A stretch of DNA of 6,573 nt from Planctomycetaceae bacterium (GCA_031282385.1 JAITDV010000429.1:1-6573), one strand, 5' to 3'. Shown: positions 1 through 5,931, counted from the stretch's first letter. Program-made: numbers and translations. The notes: generated by a model from the letters alone, not told the origin.

Positions 1-1
1 A

Positions 2-115
2 GGTTTTAAGGAAAATCTCGGATAAAACAATAACTATATTGCAAATTATAACTCTAAATTGCAACCAGATAAGCCCAGAATTTATAGCTCCAAATGACTT
101 TTTCAGGGACAACTA
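2..115. repeat. Left copy of a 114-bp inverted repeat found at both window ends
   Basis: Bases 2-115 match the reverse complement of 6460-6573 with a single mismatch (89 against 6486). The inner boundary is sharp: similarity falls away at 116, one base past the yggS stop codon (117-119 on the minus strand). The inner end, read on the minus strand, begins TAGTTGTCCCTGAAAAAGTC. No reading frame of note lies inside. Divergent flanks on the inner side and near-identity of the repeat fit a recently spread dispersed element, such as the end of an insertion sequence continuing outside the window. No transposase is visible, so the family cannot be named. Confidence 0.9.
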
Positions 116-116
116 T

Positions 117-848
117 TTAATCGTAAAGTAATCTTCCGATTCTTACAATTGTTGCGCCTTCTTCAATGGCTATTTCAAAATCGTCGCTCATGCCCATTGA
201 TAATTCATCCATAGAACAATTCACCAGCAAGTTTTGTGATTTTAATTTTTCCGCGATATTTCGTACTGCCGCAAATTCACGCCGTGTCTCAGTTGCATTC
301 GACAAAAGACCGGACATACACATCAAACCAACGACATGCAAATTTCGAAATTGCCCCAACCGCCCCACAACATCAGAAATCTCCGACGGCTCAAAACCGT
401 GTTTTGTTTCATCACCTGAAATCGCAACTTCCAGCAAACATTTGACCGGTTGCTCTATCGATTCATCAACCGCAACCCGATCAATCGCACTTGCAAGACG
501 CTCCGAATCAATTGAGTGAATCAACGAAATACGCGGTAAAATTTTTCTAATTTTATTACGTTGAAGAGTTCCAATCATGTGCCATTGCAGTTGTTTTTTT
601 GCAACGTTATTTGGCAAACACTCCGGTAAATTGCGATCCAAATATTCAATCTTGTCCCAAAGCGATTGTACCCGCGATTCGCCAAAATCCATACAGCCGT
701 TTTTAATAAATTCAATGATATGTCGATCCTCCGCCGTAACATATTTCGTAACCGCAATCAACTTGATGTCATCCGCGTCACGCCCGCATCGTAACGCGGC
801 ATCCGCAATTTTATCGCGCACAAATTTAATCTTATCGGATATACTCAT
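117..848 (-). CDS. yggS: YggS/PLPBP-family pyridoxal-phosphate-binding protein
   Basis: Cytosolic single-domain alanine-racemase-fold protein that binds pyridoxal 5'-phosphate and helps keep PLP and amino-acid pools in balance; the family has no firmly established enzymatic activity. Numbering from the GTG at 851, the PLP lysine is K36 in LIAVTKYV. The family motifs FGESRVQ (56-62), WHMIGTLQRNK (90-100) and LSMGMSDDFEIAIEEG (217 on, phosphate-binding end) are all intact. The length of 243-244 residues is slightly above the usual ~230, mostly from a stretch around residues 70-87. The start could be GTG 851 or ATG 848; ATG 848 is preferred because MSIS aligns with normal family starts. No Shine-Dalgarno is visible. 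The start codon lies inside the terminal inverted repeat of element E1, and the stop codon lies one base from the window-end repeat. Confidence 0.95.
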   Translation of the reverse strand: MSISDKIKFVRDKIADAALRCGRDADDIKLIAVTKYVTAEDRHIIEFIKNGCMDFGESRVQSLWDKIEYLDRNLPECLPNNVAKKQLQWHMIGTLQRNKIRKILPRISLIHSIDSERLASAIDRVAVDESIEQPVKCLLEVAISGDETKHGFEPSEISDVVGRLGQFRNLHVVGLMCMSGLLSNATETRREFAAVRNIAEKLKSQNLLVNCSMDELSMGMSDDFEIAIEEGATIVRIGRLLYD

Positions 849-946
849 CACACGTTAAATTCAGTTTTGTTTTTTGTAATGGACAAAAGGAACATGACAA
901 ATATGAAACTATCTTAAAAAAACAAGAATCAAATATGAAGAGTATA
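840..946. mobile_element. MITE-like element E1 (107 bp)
   Basis: The ends are TATACTCATCA (840-850) and TGAAGAGTATA (936-946), an 11-bp terminal inverted repeat with one mismatch. A second member, E2 at 3535-3659, shares about 30 nearly identical bases at its left end (one substitution in TATACTCATCACAC[G/A]TT, then a shared AAATTCAGTTTT and T-rich run). E2 also has similar interior blocks (AAAAGGA, ATCTTAAAA) and the same right end. There is no coding capacity. TA at both outer edges would fit TA-targeting elements of the IS630/Tc1 type, but TA is also part of the repeat, so this is only suggestive. The element separates the BatA-like gene from yggS and supplies the yggS start region. Confidence 0.6.
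873..900 (-). promoter_or_regulatory. Possible sigma-70-like promoter for yggS inside E1
   Basis: On the minus strand TTGTCA (900-895) is followed by a 16-base spacer and TACAAA (878-873), matching the -35 and -10 consensus at 5 of 6 and 4 of 6 positions. Transcription would start near 866, about 18 bases before the ATG at 848. In AT-rich DNA such matches arise often by chance, and the hexamers are not kept in E2, so this is a weak call. Confidence 0.25.
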
Positions 947-1007
947 TTGTTTATTTTTTTAAGATATATTTGTTCTCAAATAGAAACAATAAGAGTGAGT
1001 ATCTTTC

Positions 1008-3242
1008 TTAACCGTTTCTTTTACTTGGCGGAATTATTCGACCAGCCAGAAAGATTTCTGCCATCATGAATATAATCAAAACATACAGAACAAAATCACT
1101 CCACGAAGCGTTCGCCGCAAACTCAAATGAGGTTGAAAATCCAGCAGCACTCTCAAGCGATGCGTTAACCGACTTTGCCAGATTGGCTAACTCTGATAAG
1201 TCCATCAATGCCGTTTCACCTTCTTTTGCCAACACATTGACCGCATACAACTCAATATTTTTTTCAGTAGTTTCCGCATGTTTTTGGAGTTGTACTTCAT
1301 AAAATCCTGCGTTATCAGTTTTTTCAAAAATTCCTTTTGCCAAACCTTCATCGTTGTTTACCAGTTCAAGTCTCGCAACAGAAACTTCCGCAACGCCTTC
1401 TCTTGACGGAATACGAATTTCAACTTGCGGCTCAAATAAAGACGAATCAATTGCAATCGGAATCGCATTGCCCACAATCAATTGGTCGGTTTCCTTTTTT
1501 GAGTCTGCAAGCGCAGCCGCTAACTCAAGCATAACAATAACAAAACTCGGATTACCCTTACCCCAATTATTCCACACCGGCGCGACCGACGTCAGAAACG
1601 TGATTACTTTTCCGTTACCGAAATTCTTTTCAACGACTAACGGTTGTCCGTTTCTTAGTTTGGCAAGTATGTTTACGTTTTCGATTTTTTGATCTTTCGG
1701 CAAAGACACCGCAAGATACTTTTCAATTTTAACACCAGCCAGAAGCGGACTATCGCCTTCACTAAATAACCTGAAAATCGGATGATTGCCCATAATATTT
1801 ATATCAGGTTTGTTCGTAAGTAAGTCAGGTTCAAGTTGTGAAACAGCAATCGGCGAAAAAGGAAAAATCCCCCTGTTGTCGTTATAAAGAACCGTTCTCA
1901 CAAAATCAAGATTGCTGTTATCGCCAACAAAAATAGCAACACCGCCGCCATTTGATACGTATTCTTCAAGAGCTTTAACAGCGGATTGTTCAAGCGGAAT
2001 GGCGTCGAGCAGAAATATTGCGTTGTATTGTTTGAGCGGATTTGCTGCGAGAAAAGCCGGTGGTTCCGTGCGAGTACGAATTCCCGATTTTATACTTGAC
2101 GGCGCAAGCGCGATACGAACAAATTGCGCTGGATCAAAATTACCTGTACGACGCTCCGGCACAATAAGCAAAATTTCAATTGCTGCAGGAACATTGACCA
2201 CGAGCATTCTGTTGTTGTCATCAGCAATCGCATCCGGTTGCAACCTTATCTCAACACGATGCGTTCCAGCATCAGAAAAACGAACCGGAAACCGCAACGG
2301 CGGATTGAGCAACTCGCCCGCTTTGATCCGCGGAATTGTTACACCGGTTTGCGCAACATCATCAACCAAAACCGACAAATGAACATTGTCCGCATCCTCA
2401 TGTCCATAATTAATAATTTCAGTATCAATAAGCATCTCAACATCCGCCGCATGAATTCCATCAACAAGCTGCATTGACGTAATTCCAAGATTGCTTCGTT
2501 CTTCATCAACAGATCGAATCATTCGTACAGTACCGCCAAGAGTTCGTATTTCGCCGATTTTCTCTATTATCTCCGCTCGGTTTTGCCAATTTGCAGATCG
2601 AAAATCAGAGATGAAATAAACAATAGGCTTACTTCTTGCGGCAGATTGTCTGACAAGAGTTGCAGCAGGTTCAAGCATATTCGCAGGTTCAAACGCACCT
2701 TGCGACGGATACAACGTCTTTAACATATTGCGGACATTTTGTATTCCTTCTTCGTTGAGAGTTATTTCTGCAAATTCGGGCGGATTGCCATGATTGATTG
2801 CGTTTGTTCTGGACAAACGAATCAGACTCAATTTATCATTGCCGTTATGCTTGGCGGCGTTATCAACAATTTGTTTTATCACACCAATTGCATCGTCAAA
2901 TATTATACTGCCGCCTTGAGCTGTATTACGATCATTCATTGAATATGAATCATCAAGCAAAATAATATGATGCGAAGATTTACCGCCCAATAAATCCCCA
3001 ATAACTCCTTCAAGTTTCGGTTGCGCCAACATAAGAATCACAGCAGCAATAACCAACATACGCAACAACATCAGAAGCAATTGCTGCATAAGAATTCGCG
3101 TACGGCTGCGTTTGTAACTCGCAAGCAAAAACTCTATCGCCGCCCACTCAACACGACGATGACGAAACATGTTGATCAAATGAATCAACACAACCAACCC
3201 AAGTAAAGGCAAAAACCAAAGTAATGATTGATATACAAACAC
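1008..3242 (-). CDS. BatA/VWA-domain membrane protein with GATase1-like region
   Basis: A 744-residue inner-membrane protein. The N-terminal BatA module has two membrane segments (about 6-24 and 55-73) joined by a basic loop (FRHRRVEWAAIEFLL). A von Willebrand A domain spans about 90-245 with a MIDAS motif DDSYS (97-101, D-x-S-x-S) and a further metal-ligand candidate at ISDF (D213). A beta-rich CARDB-like segment follows at about 262-350, then a class I glutamine-amidotransferase-like fold at about 355-580 with no obvious catalytic Cys-His pair. A last membrane helix lies near 717-734. Such proteins usually neighbour MoxR ATPase and other Bat genes and are thought to act in envelope or aerotolerance functions; none of those partners is in this window. 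The start is GTG 3242, because an in-frame TAA lies two codons upstream. No Shine-Dalgarno is seen. Confidence 0.85.
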   Translation of the reverse strand: MFVYQSLLWFLPLLGLVVLIHLINMFRHRRVEWAAIEFLLASYKRSRTRILMQQLLLMLLRMLVIAAVILMLAQPKLEGVIGDLLGGKSSHHIILLDDSYSMNDRNTAQGGSIIFDDAIGVIKQIVDNAAKHNGNDKLSLIRLSRTNAINHGNPPEFAEITLNEEGIQNVRNMLKTLYPSQGAFEPANMLEPAATLVRQSAARSKPIVYFISDFRSANWQNRAEIIEKIGEIRTLGGTVRMIRSVDEERSNLGITSMQLVDGIHAADVEMLIDTEIINYGHEDADNVHLSVLVDDVAQTGVTIPRIKAGELLNPPLRFPVRFSDAGTHRVEIRLQPDAIADDNNRMLVVNVPAAIEILLIVPERRTGNFDPAQFVRIALAPSSIKSGIRTRTEPPAFLAANPLKQYNAIFLLDAIPLEQSAVKALEEYVSNGGGVAIFVGDNSNLDFVRTVLYNDNRGIFPFSPIAVSQLEPDLLTNKPDINIMGNHPIFRLFSEGDSPLLAGVKIEKYLAVSLPKDQKIENVNILAKLRNGQPLVVEKNFGNGKVITFLTSVAPVWNNWGKGNPSFVIVMLELAAALADSKKETDQLIVGNAIPIAIDSSLFEPQVEIRIPSREGVAEVSVARLELVNNDEGLAKGIFEKTDNAGFYEVQLQKHAETTEKNIELYAVNVLAKEGETALMDLSELANLAKSVNASLESAAGFSTSFEFAANASWSDFVLYVLIIFMMAEIFLAGRIIPPSKRNG

Positions 3243-3271
3243 GTTTTAGATAAAGTAGAAAAAAATAAGTT

Positions 3272-3395
3272 AAACTGTTCACACCTTAATTCTCGTTGAC
3301 ACTTGCAAAGTTATCTATCGAAAAGCCCGCTTTAACGCCATTACACCGCCGAATTCTAAAGTACGTTACAGTATAGAAATTCCCTAACATTCAAT
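3272..3395. repeat. Dispersed repeat B, copy 1
   Basis: It is a diverged copy of the sequence at 5797-5905. Shared blocks in the same order are ACTGTTCACAC[C/T]TTAA, [T/C]TATC-like CTATCG[A/G]AAAGC followed by GCTTT and ACGC, then GTACG..ACAGTATA and AAT.CCC. Both copies can form AAAGC-NN-GCTTT (here 3314-3325 region), and the outer blocks ACTGTTC and TTACAGT form an imperfect inverted pair about 99 bp apart. It sits 30 bases upstream of the BatA-like gene start. It could be a small mobile palindrome, a remnant of a larger element, or a leader RNA element. Confidence 0.55.
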
Positions 3396-3465
3396 TGAGA
3401 ATACGTAATTATCTTAATCCAAAATCAAATACATAAACCAATTTTGGAAATATTGTACACAGGAT

Positions 3466-3484
3466 AAAAAAACCTTCAAGAAGG
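3466..3484 (-). terminator. Weak intrinsic-terminator-like site after the lipoprotein gene
   Basis: Read on the minus strand, CCTTCTTGAAGG forms a short hairpin (4-bp stem with a 4-base loop) followed directly by seven T residues (3472-3466). It is correctly placed to end a DUF1559-lipoprotein transcript, although E2 lies between it and the gene. The stem is short, so efficiency is doubtful. Confidence 0.35.
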
Positions 3485-3534
3485 CAGAAAAATACCCACA
3501 ACTAATCTACAAAAAACACCACTAATAAGAAATC

Positions 3535-3659
3535 TATACTCATCACACATTAAAATTCAGTTTTCTTTTTTTAAGAGATTGCAACAACGAAAAGGACTTG
3601 GAGAAAAGAACAACATGAGCTACATCTTAAAATCCGAAATTTCAAGTATGATGAGTATA
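3535..3659. mobile_element. MITE-like element E2 (125 bp)
   Basis: It has perfect 11-bp terminal inverted repeats, TATACTCATCA (3535-3545) and TGATGAGTATA (3649-3659). The inverted similarity extends inward to about 24 of 30 bases. It is related to E1 (840-946) over its whole length, with about 18 extra bases in the interior. It encodes nothing convincing. On the minus strand its left end carries the same ATG-AGT-ATA that starts yggS in E1, but here the frame closes after 13 codons. It lies just past the lipoprotein stop codon. Confidence 0.65.
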
Positions 3660-3692
3660 TCCTACTAAAAAAATATCCGGCAATTCTTATTA

Positions 3693-4100
3693 TCACGGCT
3701 TTTCAACTGTGATATTTAATTCTGTTTTTCCATTGACCGTACAAGTCAAACCGCTTTGAGTTGGGTCGGAAAATTTGTTGTGAATAATTGGCGGTAACGG
3801 AATTGGTTGTCCCTTTGCGTCGGCTTTCGCTTCACCAATTGGAGCAGCAATAACAGTTACTTGATATTCGCCGTTGGGTATCGCTTTTTTTGTATCGCCT
3901 CCGTAAATTCGAAACGTGCCGTTTGCATTGATTTGTCCGCCTGCACTGTAATTCGTCGATTGCAACATTACTTCACCGTGTTCCAACGGCGTCCCATCGG
4001 GAAATAAAACCTTGCCCGAAACGACATTGCCCCGATTGCAACCAGACACAAACAAAACCGATAACAAAATCGTAATCGTAATCGTAATAATTTTTTTCAT
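3693..4100 (-). CDS. Small lipoprotein with carboxypeptidase-regulatory-like fold
   Basis: A 135-residue exported lipoprotein. The signal peptide starts MKK, has a hydrophobic core rich in Ile-Thr repeats (residues 4-18), and ends in the lipobox VSGC with the acylated Cys at 21. The mature ~114 residues form a beta-sandwich-like domain (VVSGKVLFPDGTPLEHGEV, then NGTFRI and PNGEYQVTV) of the carboxypeptidase-regulatory/CnaB type common in planctomycetal envelope proteins. The frame is open to an earlier ATG at 4157, but that start would put 19 residues ahead of a standard signal peptide and would lie inside an intergenic hairpin, so ATG 4100 is preferred. It lies 126 bases downstream of the DUF1559 gene on the same strand, the usual arrangement in this phylum. 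The ligand is unknown. Confidence 0.85.
   Translation of the reverse strand: MKKIITITITILLSVLFVSGCNRGNVVSGKVLFPDGTPLEHGEVMLQSTNYSAGGQINANGTFRIYGGDTKKAIPNGEYQVTVIAAPIGEAKADAKGQPIPLPPIIHNKFSDPTQSGLTCTVNGKTELNITVEKP
4068..4088. repeat. Hexanucleotide tandem repeat inside the lipoprotein signal peptide
   Basis: AATCGT is repeated three and a half times in a row. In frame it encodes the Ile-Thr-Ile-Thr run of the signal-peptide core. Gain or loss of a unit would change core length by two residues without shifting the frame. Confidence 0.8.
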
Positions 4101-4124
4101 TGTAAAAAATGTTTGTTGTAAATT

Positions 4125-4178
4125 GCAATTGTCTGTTTCAATTTGAAAGTTCTTCAAAAATTAGAAACAGACAATTGC
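4125..4178. promoter_or_regulatory. Long intergenic hairpin between DUF1559 and lipoprotein genes
   Basis: GCAATTGTCTGTTTC (4125-4139) and its perfect complement (4164-4178) form a 15-bp stem around a 24-base loop. The loop itself holds a 6-bp hairpin (4142-4147 with 4153-4158). It lies 25 bases upstream of the lipoprotein ATG and 48 bases past the DUF1559 stop. No clean U tract follows on the minus strand, so it may stabilise or process the transcript, or attenuate it, more likely than act as a simple terminator. Confidence 0.55.
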
Positions 4179-4226
4179 GAAAAGTTAAAAAAATAGTTGA
4201 ATTTGTTTGTCAAAAAAATCAAGATT

Positions 4227-5315
4227 CTACGGCAACGTAACATTTTGACCATCATTGACACATCCTAACGATTCGAGAATCGGATTGCTGGCAATCGTGT
4301 TTGATATTGACCGAACTGAACCATCACCCAATAAAAAATTACAAACTCCCGAATGCCACGAACCAAAACCATAATCATTGTCAAATCCGCTCGGCTTACC
4401 GGAAGTAACAAAATCACTCGGTCCATAAGCCAATCGCGACGGTCCATCATGTCTATTAGGAGAAGATGTTATGTTTGCAGGTAATCGGATTCGCCGCATA
4501 TATGATGGCGTATTAGTTGCTATATTCCAATTAATCCCCTCTGCGCCTAAACAGGTACATTCTCCAATGTATTTTGCATCGGCGTTATCTACCCGGACAA
4601 ACGCACACTGATTAAGGAATCCTTTTGGGACATGTTTTTCACCGAGTAAAAATTGATTACTCGTGCCGTCCGCCCACCATGCAATCGTGTCGCGTGAAAC
4701 CATACTGTTGGCGTCAGTGCCGTTCAAATATACCGCACTACGAAAAGGACTCAACACAACAGCAGAAATCGACAGATCATTTTTCCCCTGCAATGGTAAA
4801 GCATACCCGTCGTTATTCATGACAACAACACATGCATAATCAGTAACAGGACCTAACATTTTTGTGTTACCGCCGTAACCGACGGAAACTTGTGCGCCGC
4901 TGCGCCGAGTCGGACATTTCCAAAACGGCGTTGAACCAAATTCACGTTGTTTGTTCACACCCAAATCATTCCACCAATTTTGGTATCGGACATCGGTAGC
5001 ACCACTTCCGGCTTGCAATGCTTCTGAAAATCCGTTTGCTGTAATTTGATCATACAAAGCTTGTTGTTCACAATACGGCATCAACAGAACAAAAAATCCT
5101 GGGCGTGATGCAGCAGTGTTAATCGGTGGAATGCACTCGTTTTTTGCCGAAATGTGGTTGTGAACAGCAAGTCCAATTTGCTTGAAGTTGTTGGTGCATT
5201 GTGTACGTCTGGCGGCTTCGCGGGCAGCTTGAACAGCGGGCAAAAGCAACGCAATCAAAATACCAATGATCGCTATCACCACCAAAAGCTCAACAAGAGT
5301 AAAACCAAAAAACAC
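4227..5315 (-). CDS. DUF1559 pilin-like exported protein (N-terminus probably disrupted)
   Basis: The planctomycetal DUF1559 family resembles type II/IV pseudopilins and is exported. Numbered from GTG 5315, the prepilin-peptidase site is G4|F5 followed by TLVE with Glu at +5 (E9). A hydrophobic helix spans 5-31, then come AREAARR and the CTNNFKQIGLAVHNH block. The C-terminal signature is WHSG (320-323) and GDGSV (330-334). GTG 5315 is a poor start: there is no Shine-Dalgarno and only three residues precede the cleavage glycine. The frame remains open upstream to 5402, across the homopolymer 5387-5399, without another good start. The likely true start is ATG 5475, which is out of frame by one base in this sequence and would give a prepeptide of about 57 residues, long for the family. 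The gene is followed by the lipoprotein gene. Confidence 0.9.
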   Translation of the reverse strand: MFFGFTLVELLVVIAIIGILIALLLPAVQAAREAARRTQCTNNFKQIGLAVHNHISAKNECIPPINTAASRPGFFVLLMPYCEQQALYDQITANGFSEALQAGSGATDVRYQNWWNDLGVNKQREFGSTPFWKCPTRRSGAQVSVGYGGNTKMLGPVTDYACVVVMNNDGYALPLQGKNDLSISAVVLSPFRSAVYLNGTDANSMVSRDTIAWWADGTSNQFLLGEKHVPKGFLNQCAFVRVDNADAKYIGECTCLGAEGINWNIATNTPSYMRRIRLPANITSSPNRHDGPSRLAYGPSDFVTSGKPSGFDNDYGFGSWHSGVCNFLLGDGSVRSISNTIASNPILESLGCVNDGQNVTLP

Positions 5316-5379
5316 CAGAATAGGCTTGGGAGAAATCCCCGCAGAATTATCGTAACGATAATTTGGACAAACTTGATAT

Positions 5380-5475
5380 TTACATACCCCCCCCCCCCCT
5401 GCCTATTTTAACATGAATTGTTTCCATTTTAGCGATGATGGTAAACGAACCGAAATTTAAATTTGTCTTTTTCAT
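5380..5475 (-). CDS. 31-codon leader frame, probable detached 5' end of the DUF1559 gene
   Basis: It starts MKKTNLNFGSFTIIAK with a well-placed Shine-Dalgarno. It runs through the G tract as Arg-Gly-Gly-Gly-Gly-Met and stops at TAA 5382-5380. With 12 or 15 G residues instead of 13, the frame would pass straight into the DUF1559 frame (VCKYQVCPNYRYDNSAGI on, then FFGFTLVE) with no stop. The strong ribosome binding site here and its absence at GTG 5315 favour one split gene over two genes. A regulatory leader peptide is the alternative. Confidence 0.65.
   Translation of the reverse strand: MKKTNLNFGSFTIIAKMETIHVKIGRGGGGM
5387..5399. repeat. 13-base mononucleotide tract (C on +, G in the coding sense)
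   Basis: Thirteen uninterrupted C residues, far longer than any other G or C run in this AT-rich window, lie in the coding strand sense as poly-G between ATG 5475 and the pilin-like frame. Tracts of this length are prone to slippage during replication and transcription and are also hard to sequence and assemble. Length decides the frame: n=13 stops at once, n=12 or 15 gives full-length DUF1559, n=14 gives a third product ending at 5276. Confidence 0.9.
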
Positions 5476-5480
5476 TTTTT

Positions 5481-5487
5481 CCTCCTT
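5481..5487 (-). promoter_or_regulatory. Strong Shine-Dalgarno for ATG 5475
   Basis: AAGGAGG lies five bases before ATG 5475 on the minus strand. It is the only clear Shine-Dalgarno in front of a gene in this window, and it decides where translation of the DUF1559 unit is expected to begin. Confidence 0.85.
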
Positions 5488-5525
5488 TTCAATATTGTTA
5501 GTGAAATGGATTAAATGTTACAAAA

Positions 5526-5579
5526 ATTATTGCACTGTATATTTTTTTCATAGACAAAAAGAAAAAATTGTGCAATAAT
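5526..5579. promoter_or_regulatory. 10-bp inverted repeat in the DUF1559 leader
   Basis: ATTATTGCAC (5526-5535) and GTGCAATAAT (5570-5579) are perfect complements 34 bases apart, about 50 bases upstream of ATG 5475. They could be an operator pair or a leader hairpin. The AT-rich spacer holds a poor promoter-like sequence. Confidence 0.35.
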
Positions 5580-5631
5580 CAAATCTAATGCGAAAAATTC
5601 TCATTCTACACAAAAACAATTTACGCAGAAC

Positions 5632-5739
5632 TCAACCAAATTTTCCGCAATTCAAACAAGCAGGATTTTCGTTACAAAAATTACAAAATCCCGCAACTCT
5701 ACGCCGTGTCAACTGACACGGTACAGGATTATAATTCAT
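5632..5739 (-). CDS. Possible 35-residue four-cysteine mini-protein
   Basis: An ATG frame from 5739 to TGA 5634-5632 encodes 35 residues. The second half reads GFCNFCNENPACLNCGKFG, with paired cysteines C19-x2-C22-x5-C28-x2-C31, the spacing of a small zinc-binding knuckle. The first half is basic (TRRR at 11-14) and has a lone C8. No Shine-Dalgarno is visible and the frame is short, so it may be chance. The regular cysteine spacing in an otherwise AT-rich, low-Cys region is the reason for listing it. It lies upstream of the DUF1559 unit on the same strand. Confidence 0.35.
   Translation of the reverse strand: MNYNPVPCQLTRRRVAGFCNFCNENPACLNCGKFG
5704..5721. promoter_or_regulatory. 8-bp dyad, operator-like
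   Basis: CCGTGTCA and TGACACGG are perfect complements separated by two bases. Such a compact, GC-richer dyad in AT-rich surroundings resembles a dimeric regulator site, but it lies within the possible mini-ORF and its regulator is unknown. Confidence 0.35.
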
Positions 5740-5796
5740 CTTGCAAAAAAATACTACCCCAAATTACCGCTTTTTGGAAAAATTTTAAGATGTTTT

Positions 5797-5905
5797 AAAC
5801 TGTTCACACTTTAACTTTCCTTTACCTGCTTACCTATCGGAAAGCAGGCTTTTACGCTCTTGAGTTCGCAATTTATAGTACGAACAGTATAGGAATGCCC
5901 AACCA
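5797..5905. repeat. Dispersed repeat B, copy 2
   Basis: It is related to 3272-3395 in the same orientation. Its ends ACTGTTC (5799-5805) and GAACAGT (5882-5888) are perfect complements, and the inverted similarity extends inward through ACTGTTC-NN-AC-NN-TAA. The interior carries AAAGC-AG-GCTTT where copy 1 has AAAGC-CC-GCTTT, so the hairpin arms are kept while the centre differs. On the minus strand CCTGCTT and AAGCAGG also form a 7-bp stem in this copy only. It lies between the Rpn-like pseudogene and the DUF1559 leader. Confidence 0.55.
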
Positions 5906-5931
5906 ATAATTTCGAAGCGTCATATAAATCT

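Larger units (their letters stand above)
3243..3692. other. 450-bp intergenic region rich in repeats
   Basis: No gene is supported here. From left to right it holds a short AT-rich leader of the BatA-like gene, dispersed repeat B1 (3272-3395), a weak minus-strand terminator (3466-3484), the MITE-like element E2 (3535-3659), and then the 3' end of the lipoprotein gene. Stretches 3396-3465 and 3487-3534 show nothing recognisable. Confidence 0.7.
5476..5931. other. 456-bp leader and intergenic region upstream of the DUF1559 unit
   Basis: It holds the Shine-Dalgarno (5481-5487), an inverted repeat (5526-5579), a possible mini-ORF (5632-5739) with an internal dyad (5704-5721), and dispersed repeat B2 (5797-5905). 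No convincing sigma-70 promoter was found; the best -35-like TTGACA, in the dyad, lacks a -10 at the right distance. The stretch 5740-5796 shows nothing else. Confidence 0.6.

Noticed and set aside
166..519. 117-codon open frame on the plus strand across yggS
   Set aside because: It is antisense to conserved yggS motifs and shows no recognisable protein features.
1912..2382. 156-codon open frame on the plus strand inside the BatA-like gene
   Set aside because: It is antisense to a well-supported gene, has no family features, and its openness follows from the codon pattern of the opposite strand.
4101..4157. Upstream ATG giving the lipoprotein 19 extra residues
   Set aside because: It would precede a normal MKK-type signal peptide and overlaps the intergenic hairpin; the lipobox distance fits only ATG 4100.
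5699..5721. TTGACA in the 5704-5721 dyad as a -35 box
   Set aside because: No acceptable -10 hexamer follows at 16-18 bases on the minus strand.
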